Source: DATLZC01 sp037444005
Lineage (GTDB): Bacteria > Chloroflexota > Dehalococcoidia > DSTF01 > JACRBR01
NCBI GenBank assembly: GCA_037444005.1
Contig: JBBING010000027.1
Location: 1 to 25,957, forward strand
Direction: 5' to 3'
DNA: 25,957 nt
A model generated the notes under the pieces. The model did no database searches. It was not told the origin of the DNA and saw only the letters and a program-made list of their open reading frames with translations. Below, one piece after another: positions 1-5,919 of this stretch. Within the stretch, counting starts at the first letter, position 1, and each line of letters starts with the position of its first letter. A program made the position numbers and the translations under genes.

Positions 1-290
1 CGGCGGAATCATCTTGCCGGATGGAATCATCTTGTGATCATGACACGCCCTCTACTGTGTAATGTAGCCTGGCATGGCCGGGTCACGCTGCGGCCCCATC
101 GTATACGGGGGGGCTTGTCAAGATGCTGCTGCCCGTTCGTGCAAATGATCGAGGCGGCTAGCGAGCCGTCATGCCCGACAGGCCCGGTGGGGAACATCGG
201 GCCGGCGGCGTTGAGCGGCGTCCCCATCAACTTCTGAGGAGAATGCCCTACGTCGGCGGAGCAATTTCGTTATCCGCCGGCTCGGGAGGC
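1..290. other. Left-edge stretch without a convincing gene
   Basis: No convincing coding frame was found between the window edge and the promoter at 291. The short open frames on both strands have no homology that I recognise and are typical chance frames in GC-rich DNA. The stretch contains a 12-base direct repeat (5-16 and 23-34) and a locally AT-richer patch around 20-65. A divergent gene may lie beyond the left edge. Confidence 0.5.
5..34. repeat. Tandem-like 12-bp direct repeat
   Basis: GGAATCATCTTG occurs at 5-16 and again at 23-34, an 18-base period. The copies are AT-richer than the surroundings. They could be protein-binding half-sites or the end of a longer repeat array cut by the window edge. 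No function can be assigned. Confidence 0.5.
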
Positions 291-318
291 TTGACAAACG
301 AAAGGAAATGAGTACAGT
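291..318 (+). promoter_or_regulatory. Candidate promoter of the TetR-type gene
   Basis: A perfect -35 hexamer TTGACA lies at 291-296 and a -10-like TACAGT at 313-318, with a 16-base spacer. Transcription would start near 325, only a few bases before the ATG at 329. The gene would then be nearly leaderless, and the ATG at 308 would lie inside the promoter. Confidence 0.5.
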
Positions 319-328
319 TGCATTCATC

Positions 329-958
329 ATGTCAGCCATCCGGCCCACGAAGCGCCCGCCGCGACCCCGCAGGAAGCTCCAGACCCCGAATCCGGAGGTT
401 CGCGAGCGCTTGATGACGGCCGCGGTCGAGCTCATCCGGGAGTACGGGTTCCCGGACCTGCGTATCGAGGAGATCGTCGAGCGGGCCGGGCTGTCGGTCG
501 GCACGTTCTATCTCTACTTCGAAAGCAAGGCGGACCTGTTCGTCGCGCTGGTGACGGAGTACACGGAGCGGCTGCGGGCGCGCCTGGAGCAGGCCTACGC
601 CACGGAAGGGCCGGTCATGGAGCGGCTCGCGCGAGGGCTGGACGTGTACCTGGACTTCGTGGAGGAGAACGAGAAGGGGTTCCTCTACTTCACGCGCGCC
701 GCCGACGCCCTGAACACCTCCGCAGGGCGGCTCTCGACGTGGGCCTTCTCCGTTCACGCCGCGACGCTCAGGCCGCTCATCGAGGAGGCCATCGCGGCCG
801 GCGCCATGATTCCGCTCGACCCGGAGCTGACGGCGCAAGCGCTGGTGGGTCTGACGCAGCACATGGCGGCGTACTGGCTCGAGCACCGGGACCGGTATTC
901 GCGGGAGGATGTGCGCCGGTTCCTCATCGAGGCGACATCGGCTTCGCTCGCCCGTTAG
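329..958 (+). CDS. TetR/AcrR-family transcriptional regulator
   Basis: One-component DNA-binding repressor-type protein of 209 residues, a normal length for TetR proteins. After a basic, Pro-rich N-terminus (residues 1-20), a TetR helix-turn-helix lies at about residues 45-67. It includes IEEIVERAGLSVGTFYLYF followed by the hallmark ESKADLF. The remaining C-terminal part is an all-helical ligand/dimer domain with no recognisable subfamily signature, so the effector is unknown. An ATG at 308 would give 216 residues. It was not chosen because its AAAGGA lies only one base away and it falls between the -35 and -10 of the candidate promoter. The gene is followed after 32 bases by an AT-rich palindrome and then by a secreted copper-monooxygenase-like gene on the same strand, which makes that gene a plausible target. 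This link is inference. Confidence 0.93.
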   Translation: MSAIRPTKRPPRPRRKLQTPNPEVRERLMTAAVELIREYGFPDLRIEEIVERAGLSVGTFYLYFESKADLFVALVTEYTERLRARLEQAYATEGPVMERLARGLDVYLDFVEENEKGFLYFTRAADALNTSAGRLSTWAFSVHAATLRPLIEEAIAAGAMIPLDPELTAQALVGLTQHMAAYWLEHRDRYSREDVRRFLIEATSASLAR

Positions 959-990
959 CCAGAGGGGGAGAGCGAGTCGCGGTCGGTTGA

Positions 991-1008
991 TGAATAGGAT
1001 TCTATTCA
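991..1008. promoter_or_regulatory. AT-rich palindrome, candidate TetR operator
   Basis: TGAATAGGATTCTATTCA is an 18-base near-perfect palindrome (8 of 9 base pairs match, arms TGAATAG/CTATTCA). It is strikingly AT-rich against a GC-rich background. It lies between the TetR-type gene and the copper-monooxygenase-like gene, where an operator for either could sit. Size and symmetry fit TetR operators. A small RNA hairpin is the alternative, but no T-run follows. Confidence 0.45.
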
Positions 1009-1194
1009 GAGAAAGGAGGATCGCGCCGGGAGTCGACGAACACGTGTGGTCTCACGAGACGCGGCCCGCGCTCGCTCTCGTCACGGGCCGCGGACACGGC
1101 TGTCGTGGGCGGCGCCGCTCCGCTCGCCCCGGCGGCGCATCGAGAGCGCTCATCGACGACACCCTAGAAGTCCTGTGTCAGGAGGAGGATTCGC

Positions 1195-2301
1195 GTGCGA
1201 AGGACCTTGGGCATTCTGGCGGTCGGCCTCGTGCTGGCGGCGGTCGCGATGCTGAGCCGCGACGCCAGTGGCCGGACGGACATCGCGCATGCCGCGACCT
1301 GGAACACCACCACCGTGCGGTGGGGTCCCTACACCGTCCCCGCAATGGACGAGCAGGAGAACTTCCTGACGACCGACAACTGCTACAGCCTCGGTGGCGT
1401 GCTCCTGCAGTTGCTGGGCGGCGTCACCTGCATCAACCGGTCGGTTCCGCTGCCGTGTACGGACTGCTACATCGGGGCGATCATCCCGAACCTCGTGTAC
1501 GCCGACGGCAGCACGGCGAACTTCGACACCGGCATCATGCTGCACCACATGGTGCTGTTGAGCCGGGCGAGAGGCGATGCGACCTGTCCTCCCAACCTCT
1601 TCGGCGGGCCGGTGCAACAGCTCGGCGCGCTTATGGGCGGCAACGAGCGCATCTTCGCCTCCGGGAACGAACGCACCATCATGGACCTCACCGCCGAGAA
1701 CTACGGGTACCGGGTGGGGTCTAGCGACAGGTGGATGCTCATCACGGACTTCATGAACATGTCCATGATGCAGCAAACCGTCTACCTCGAATTCACCTTC
1801 AAGTGGACGACCAGCGGCGTGACGCCCGTCCGCCCGCTCTGGTTCGATATCGACAACTGCAACGACTCCGAGCTGCCCATGGGGCCGGGCTACTCGGACA
1901 CGCACAAGGACTGGCGGGCGACGTTCTCGGGCACCATCGTCGCCATCGGCGGCCACGGCCACGGCGAAGCCATCAGCACGTCGCTCGAGAACCGGTCCAC
2001 GGGGCAGTACTACTGCACGTCGGTGGCGGGCTACTACTACCAGTCGATGGAGCGGCCGGGGCCGGGCGCCGGAACGCCGGGGCATCCTGTCGACCACCGG
2101 GTCCACTACGACGACGACCCCATCTACCAGGACCCGCGAACCAGAGGCGGGAAGAACGTCCACGACAACGTGGAGTCCCAGACCGTCTGCAAGCCCAACC
2201 TGACGTTTAGCAAAAGGCAGTACCTCCGGATTCATCAGCAGTACAACCAGATGGAGTCCGACCCGGACAACATGGGCATCATGATCGCCTACGCGCGGTA
2301 G
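1195..2301 (+). CDS. Secreted copper type II monooxygenase-like protein (PHM/DBM fold)
   Basis: Predicted exported protein of 368 residues. The GTG start follows GGAGGAGG at 1181-1188. Residues 1-33 form a signal peptide with likely cleavage after AHA. The body resembles the two-domain copper, ascorbate-dependent monooxygenases (peptidylglycine and dopamine beta-monooxygenase). LHHMVLL (H117, H118) matches the HHMLLF copper-H motif. GFRVG-like YGYRVGS (about 170-176) matches the linker before the third His. GHGHGE (H254, H256) and DNMGIMIAY (M360) match the His-X-His and Met ligands of the copper-M (oxygen) site. In the copper-H site the position of rat PHM His172 appears to be Thr201 in YLEFTFKW, while a Met cluster (M187, M189, M191, M192) lies just before it. 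The PHM Cys after the Met ligand is also absent. It may be a true hydroxylase, a one-copper variant or a copper-binding protein. The substrate is unknown. The fold call is by-eye alignment. Confidence 0.75.
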   Translation: MRRTLGILAVGLVLAAVAMLSRDASGRTDIAHAATWNTTTVRWGPYTVPAMDEQENFLTTDNCYSLGGVLLQLLGGVTCINRSVPLPCTDCYIGAIIPNLVYADGSTANFDTGIMLHHMVLLSRARGDATCPPNLFGGPVQQLGALMGGNERIFASGNERTIMDLTAENYGYRVGSSDRWMLITDFMNMSMMQQTVYLEFTFKWTTSGVTPVRPLWFDIDNCNDSELPMGPGYSDTHKDWRATFSGTIVAIGGHGHGEAISTSLENRSTGQYYCTSVAGYYYQSMERPGPGAGTPGHPVDHRVHYDDDPIYQDPRTRGGKNVHDNVESQTVCKPNLTFSKRQYLRIHQQYNQMESDPDNMGIMIAYAR

Positions 2302-2317
2302 GCGGCGTGACGTGGCG

Positions 2318-2355
2318 GCGCGGAGGGGCATACATCGCCCCTCCGCGCGCCTTTT
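2318..2355 (+). terminator. Rho-independent terminator of the copper-protein gene
   Basis: A perfect 12-base-pair inverted repeat (arms 2318-2329 and 2337-2348, GCGCGGAGGGGC with its complement) encloses a 7-base loop and is followed by GCCTTTT. It starts 16 bases after the stop codon at 2301. Confidence 0.88.
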
Positions 2356-2464
2356 CGGCCGCAGGGGTTCGTCCGCCTCACGCGGCCGCTTCGACCATTC
2401 GACGACATGCGACCGTCGGGGCGCTGACGGGCGCCTTCGACGCGCTTTCCCGAGGCCCGGGAGC

Positions 2465-2746
2465 TTACAGCAGGACGGCGGCGATGATGAGGAGCGTCAC
2501 GATGATGGCCGTGACGGCGAGGATGCGGCGCATCTCGCGGATGACGTAGGCGCGGTCGACCTCGTGCAGCGCCTCCGGGAGGTCTTCGCGGCGCCTCGGC
2601 TGCTGCGGCCGCGGCGCGGGCGGGAGGTAGACGCTGCTCGCGGGCAGCGCCGACAGCCCGGATCCGCGGTCGTACGCGCCGCCGCGCGCCGGGCGGACCG
2701 AGGGCCGCGGGAGCGGGGCGCGTCCAGGGTGACGTCGCTTCGGCAT
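2465..2746 (-). CDS. Small C-terminally membrane-anchored protein, unknown function
   Basis: A 93-residue protein that I do not recognise. The N-terminal 70 residues are basic and Pro/Arg-rich, hence probably disordered. A short helical segment (about 52-72) precedes a single hydrophobic C-terminal helix (about 76-93, ILAVTAIIVTLLIIAAVLL) that ends at the last residue. This is a tail-anchor layout placing the bulk of the protein in the cytoplasm, or possibly an inverted single-span protein. The ATG at 2746 has GAGG about 8 bases upstream and its own promoter-like elements at 2774-2803. The open frame continues upstream to 3145 but there lies antisense to the HD gene, so the longer version was rejected. 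It is convergent with the copper-protein gene. Confidence 0.6.
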   Translation of the reverse strand: MPKRRHPGRAPLPRPSVRPARGGAYDRGSGLSALPASSVYLPPAPRPQQPRRREDLPEALHEVDRAYVIREMRRILAVTAIIVTLLIIAAVLL

Positions 2747-2773
2747 TCGTTCTGCCTCGTCGAATCTCGCTGG

Positions 2774-2803
2774 AGTATACCCGCGCGCGTCCGCCCGATC
2801 CAA
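2774..2803 (-). promoter_or_regulatory. Candidate promoter of the small membrane protein gene
   Basis: On the minus strand, a -10 TATACT (2774-2779) lies 18 bases from TTGGAT (2798-2803). Transcription would start near 2766, about 20 bases before the ATG. The -10 is good; the -35 is weak. Confidence 0.5.
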
Positions 2804-2823
2804 ACGGGCGGCCGAAGCGCCCG

Positions 2824-3387
2824 TTACGCCGTCCCCCGGAGTCCGATGGCGTCGGCGACGCCTTTCAGCGCCTCGATGACCTCGGCGATGACCTCGTCGA
2901 GCGGCATGCCGAGCTCCTCGGCGCCCTTCACGATGTCCTCGCGGTTCACCGAGCGGGCGAACGCCTTGTCCTTCATCTTCTTGCGTACCGAAGCCGGCTC
3001 GACCTCGAAGATGCTCTTGTTGGGGCGGACGAGCGCCGTGGCCGTCACGAGCCCGGAGAGTTCGTCGACCGCGTACAGCACCTTGGCCATGCGCGTCGTA
3101 CGGGGGACGCCCGTGTAGTCGGCGTGCCCCATGATGGCCTCGCATACGTCGTCGGGATAGCCGCGCTCCTTCAGGATTTTGTTCCCTTCGAACGGGTGGC
3201 CCTCAGCCGTGGGCCAGCGTTCGTAGTCGAAGTCGTGCAAGAGGCCGACGATGCCCCAGCGCTCCTCGTCCTCGCCTTCCTTGCGGGCGAAGTGCCGCAT
3301 GATGGCCTCGACGGCGAGCGCGTGCTTGCGCAGCGCGTCCGTCTTCGTGTACTCGCAGAGCAGGTCCCACGCCGCCGCCCGGTCCAT
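2824..3387 (-). CDS. HD-domain metal-dependent phosphohydrolase
   Basis: A 187-residue cytosolic HD-domain protein. The expected metal ligands are visible: H22 in KHALAVE, the HD pair H51-D52 in GLLHDFDYE, H64 and H88 in MGHADY, and D108 in YAVDELSG. This order (H...HD...H...D) is that of the HDIG-type hydrolases. These often act on nucleotides or cyclic nucleotides, but the substrate cannot be read from sequence. The ATG at 3387 is preceded by GGGGAGG at suitable spacing. The gene is divergent from gatC, with its own promoter at 3420-3448. The small membrane protein gene follows 77 bases downstream but seems to have a separate promoter. Confidence 0.88.
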   Translation of the reverse strand: MDRAAAWDLLCEYTKTDALRKHALAVEAIMRHFARKEGEDEERWGIVGLLHDFDYERWPTAEGHPFEGNKILKERGYPDDVCEAIMGHADYTGVPRTTRMAKVLYAVDELSGLVTATALVRPNKSIFEVEPASVRKKMKDKAFARSVNREDIVKGAEELGMPLDEVIAEVIEALKGVADAIGLRGTA

Positions 3388-3419
3388 GGTCGCCTCCCCT
3401 TCGCAGTTCTGTCGATGCG

Positions 3420-3448
3420 ACTGTACGGCTCCGCGTGGGCGCGGGCAA
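3420..3448 (-). promoter_or_regulatory. Candidate promoter of the HD gene
   Basis: Minus-strand TTGCCC (3443-3448), a 17-base spacer and TACAGT (3420-3425). The start point would be about 25 bases before the ATG at 3387. The same -35 TTGCCC appears in the promoter at 12714-12742. Confidence 0.55.
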
Positions 3449-3476
3449 GCGAACGGGGGACCGAACAGGCCGCGCG

Positions 3477-3485
3477 TGCTACCAT
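3477..3485 (+). promoter_or_regulatory. Extended -10 promoter of gatCA
   Basis: TGCTACCAT (3477-3485) is an extended -10 (TGn plus TACCAT), identical to the one ahead of the UroD-like gene. The -35 region (3457-3462) is poor. Transcription would begin near 3492, shortly before the GGAGG of gatC. Confidence 0.5.
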
Positions 3486-3510
3486 CGGAGCGCAGAGCGG
3501 AGGTTCATCC

Positions 3511-3798
3511 ATGCCCCTGAGCCGTGAGGACGTGCTTCACGTCGCTCGCCTCGCGCGCGTCGCCCTGACCGACGAGGAGGTCGAGCGATTCCAGGCCCAG
3601 CTTTCGGACATCCTCGACCACTTCGATGTCCTGCGCCAGATCGACACGGAGGGCGTCCCGCCGACGGCGCACACCCTCGACCTCGTGAATGTCGAGCGCG
3701 ACGACGAAGTGCGGCCGTCGATGCCCGTCGAGGACGTGCTGCGGAACGCTCCCGTGCGCGAGGGCGACTACTTCCGCGTGCGGGCGGTGCTAGAATGA
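3511..3798 (+). CDS. gatC: Asp-tRNA(Asn)/Glu-tRNA(Gln) amidotransferase subunit C
   Basis: A 95-residue GatC, a normal length for the family. GatC is the small subunit of the GatCAB amidotransferase, which turns misacylated Glu-tRNA(Gln) and/or Asp-tRNA(Asn) into Gln- and Asn-tRNA. It wraps around GatA and GatB to stabilise the complex. Typical features are VLHVARLARVALTDEE near the N-terminus, the ILDHFDVLRQIDTEGVPPTAH helix and bend (33-54), and the C-terminal VLRNAPVREGDYFRV segment. The start was set at the ATG 3511, with GGAGG at 3499-3503. The open frame extends further upstream but without a ribosome site. The stop overlaps the gatA start by 4 bases (ATGA), indicating translational coupling. 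Confidence 0.97.
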   Translation: MPLSREDVLHVARLARVALTDEEVERFQAQLSDILDHFDVLRQIDTEGVPPTAHTLDLVNVERDDEVRPSMPVEDVLRNAPVREGDYFRVRAVLE

Positions 3799-5258
3799 GC
3801 GCGGAGCTCACCGGGCTCACCATCGCGCAGGCGGCGGACCTGCTGCGGCGACGCGAGGTCTCGTCTCGCGAGCTGACCCAGGCCCACCTCGAACGCATTC
3901 GCGCCATCGACCCGAAGGTCCGGGCGTACATCACGGTCACAGCGGATCTGGCGCTCGCCCAGGCGCAGGAGGCCGACCGCCGGATCGCGGCTGGCGACGC
4001 CACGCCCCTCACCGGCGTTCCCACGGGGATCAAAGACGTCATCGTGACGAAGGACGTGCGCACCACGTGCGGCTCGCGGATGCTAGAGTCGTTCGTGCCC
4101 CCGTACGACGCGACTGTGATGGAGCGGCTCCATGCGGCGGGCGCGGTCATGCTGGGGAAGCTGAACATGGACGAGTTCGCCATGGGTTCATCCACGGAGA
4201 ACTCGGCGTTCTTCCCCACGCGGAACCCCTGGGATCTCGACCGCGTTCCGGGCGGATCATCGGGCGGCTCCGCGGCGGCCGTGGCCGCGGGCATGGCCGT
4301 GTACACGCTCGGATCGGACACCGGGGGCAGCATCCGTCAGCCGGCGGCGCTCTGCGGCGTCGTCGGGATCAAGCCCACGTATGGCCGGGTGAGCCGGTAC
4401 GGTCTCGTCGCGTTCGCCAGCTCGCTCGACCAGATCGGGCCCCTGACGCGCACGGTCGAAGACGCCGCCATCGTGCTCAACGCCATCTGCGGCCACGATC
4501 CGCGCGATTCGACGTCGGCGCCGGTGGAGACGCCCGACTTTACGGCGGCGCTCGGGCAGGGCGTGCGAGGCCTGCGGCTCGGCGTGCCCGACGAGTACCT
4601 CCCGCCGAATCTCGACCCGGGCGTGCGCGAGCGCGTCGAGGAGGCGCTGCGCGTCCTCGAGCGCGAAGGCGCCGAGATCGTGACGGGCGTTTCGCTTCCC
4701 AGCACCGGCGCCGCCCTCGCCGTGTACTACATCATCGCGCCGAGCGAGGCCTCGGCGAACCTGGCCCGGTACGACGGCGTGAAGTACGGGTACTCGTACC
4801 TGGACGGCGTCAGTATGTGGGACAACATGGAGCGGACGCGTCAGTACGGGTTCGGGGACGAAGTGAAGCGCCGCATCATGCTCGGGACCTACGCGCTCTC
4901 GGCCGGATACTACGACGCGTATTACCTGAAGGCCCTGAAAGTGCGCACCCTCATTCGCCGTGAGTTCGACGTGGCGTTCCAGAAGGTCGACGCGCTCGTG
5001 GGGCCGGTGAGCCCCAGTGTCGCCTTCCGCCTCGGAGAAAAGGTCGACGATCCGTACGAGATGTATCTGAGCGACGTGTTTACCATCCCGGTGAACATCG
5101 CCGGGTTGCCTGGCATCTCGGTTCCCTGCGGGTTCCACGAGGGCCTGCCGGTGGGCCTCCAGATCATCGGGAAGCCGTTCGACGAGCCGACGGTGCTCCG
5201 CATCGCCCACGCCTACGAACAGGCGACGGGCTGGACGCAGAAGCGGCCTCCGCTCTAG
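3795..5258 (+). CDS. gatA: Asp-tRNA(Asn)/Glu-tRNA(Gln) amidotransferase subunit A
   Basis: A 487-residue amidase-signature protein. It is the glutaminase subunit that releases ammonia from glutamine for transfer to the mischarged tRNA. The Ser-cisSer-Lys triad is intact: K80 in GIKDVI, S155 in PGGSSGGSAAAVAAG and S179 in GSDTGGSIRQPA. The positions are one residue off those of the well-studied Staphylococcus GatA (K79/S154/S178). The DNIAGLPG-type C-terminal signature (VNIAGLPGISVPCG) is present. It is translationally coupled to gatC. The partner gatB, which carries the kinase and tRNA-binding functions, is not in the window and must be elsewhere. Confidence 0.98.
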   Translation: MSAELTGLTIAQAADLLRRREVSSRELTQAHLERIRAIDPKVRAYITVTADLALAQAQEADRRIAAGDATPLTGVPTGIKDVIVTKDVRTTCGSRMLESFVPPYDATVMERLHAAGAVMLGKLNMDEFAMGSSTENSAFFPTRNPWDLDRVPGGSSGGSAAAVAAGMAVYTLGSDTGGSIRQPAALCGVVGIKPTYGRVSRYGLVAFASSLDQIGPLTRTVEDAAIVLNAICGHDPRDSTSAPVETPDFTAALGQGVRGLRLGVPDEYLPPNLDPGVRERVEEALRVLEREGAEIVTGVSLPSTGAALAVYYIIAPSEASANLARYDGVKYGYSYLDGVSMWDNMERTRQYGFGDEVKRRIMLGTYALSAGYYDAYYLKALKVRTLIRREFDVAFQKVDALVGPVSPSVAFRLGEKVDDPYEMYLSDVFTIPVNIAGLPGISVPCGFHEGLPVGLQIIGKPFDEPTVLRIAHAYEQATGWTQKRPPL

Positions 5259-5276
5259 GGGACGGGCGCGCGCCGC

Positions 5277-5285
5277 TGGTATGCT
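5277..5285 (+). promoter_or_regulatory. Possible extended -10 promoter after gatA
   Basis: TGGTATGCT at 5277-5285 fits an extended -10, and transcription would start about 29 bases before the ATG at 5322. No convincing -35 is seen. It could give the two small genes and the aminotransferase a start independent of gatCA. Confidence 0.4.
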
Positions 5286-5321
5286 GCGCGCAGTCGTTCC
5301 TGACGCAAAGGGGGCGTCGCG

Positions 5322-5615
5322 ATGGGCGCGACTTACCGCCGCCGCTTGTCCCGCGAAGACGTCGAGACGGGCACCGTTCTCATCAGGAAAGATCGCTGGC
5401 GCATGTTCCCGCCTCCGCTGGTCGAATTCGAGGTCGAGGTGGCGGGCGCTCGCTTCCGGACGACCATCGTGCCCGAGGAGTGTTCGTGCGTAGGGCCGCC
5501 TCACCAGCACTATCATCTGGAAGCGGGGCACTTCCGCCATGTGCTCCCCTTCGAGGCGGGACGGACCATCCTGATCGAGCGGACGAGCGCTGGCTACCGC
5601 ATCGCGGGGGAGTGA
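5322..5615 (+). CDS. Small uncharacterised protein (97 aa)
   Basis: I do not recognise this family. The gene is well supported by AAAGGGGG at 5307-5314 (7-base gap) and by its tight packing with the following genes. The predicted structure is mostly beta strands. The middle carries a Cys/His-rich stretch, CSCVGPPHQHYHLEAGH, which could bind a metal or mark a small barrel. There is no signal peptide or membrane segment. It is followed after 4 bases by another small protein gene and then an aminotransferase, so all three are probably co-transcribed. Confidence 0.7.
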   Translation: MGATYRRRLSREDVETGTVLIRKDRWRMFPPPLVEFEVEVAGARFRTTIVPEECSCVGPPHQHYHLEAGHFRHVLPFEAGRTILIERTSAGYRIAGE

Positions 5616-5619
5616 CGCC

Positions 5620-5919
5620 GTGCCGGACGAAATCGAGGGGCTGCGGGCGTTCGCGGTGCGGGTGGAGTGCTACGCCGGGGCGTCGTTTCCGGAAGAGCCG
5701 CGGCGCATCGAGGTGGGCGGCCGGATGATGGACGTGGCGCAGGTGGTGGCGCGCTGGCGCGAGGAGACGCGTCTCGGGTTTCGCGTCCGCATGGCAGACG
5801 GCAGCGAGCTACTCCTGTATTATGTCCCAGAATTCGACCTGTGGTCGGCCGGGCGGATGGACGCCGGCGCGCCAGCGCCGGACACCTCGGACCCGCCGGC
5901 CCCCGATACCGACGTATGA
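5620..5919 (+). CDS. Small conserved-type protein (99 aa), unknown function
   Basis: GTG start with GGGGGAG (5606-5612) seven bases upstream. The pattern is VECYAGASFPEEPRRIEVGG, then a central DVAQVVARWREETRLGFRVR, then DGSELLLYYVPEFDLW. It resembles a widespread group of short cytosolic proteins (DUF6504-like in style) with a GGR...V..VL.RW...FRVR..DG..Y.L.Y....D.W layout. I recall the pattern but cannot confirm the family. The tail after residue 78 is Pro/Asp-rich and probably disordered. Its stop overlaps the aminotransferase start (ATGA), so the two are translationally coupled. Confidence 0.7.
   Translation: MPDEIEGLRAFAVRVECYAGASFPEEPRRIEVGGRMMDVAQVVARWREETRLGFRVRMADGSELLLYYVPEFDLWSAGRMDAGAPAPDTSDPPAPDTDV

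Noticed and set aside
1040..1047. ACACGTGT perfect 8-base palindrome
   Set aside because: Short palindromes of this size are expected by chance, and it has no repeat copies or position that suggests a binding site.
909..1724. A 271-codon plus-strand frame that overlaps the end of the TetR gene and the start of the copper-protein gene
   Set aside because: No recognisable domain, Arg/Gly/His-rich composition and overlap with two real genes in other frames.
1150..2331. A 393-codon minus-strand frame opposite the copper-protein gene
   Set aside because: The plus-strand frame has a signal peptide, a ribosome site, a terminator and family motifs; the minus frame has only His/Val/Arg-rich low-complexity sequence.
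2747..3145. N-terminal extension of the small membrane protein up to 3145
   Set aside because: The extension is in the wrong frame through the HD gene on the same strand, and a ribosome site and promoter support the shorter start at 2746.
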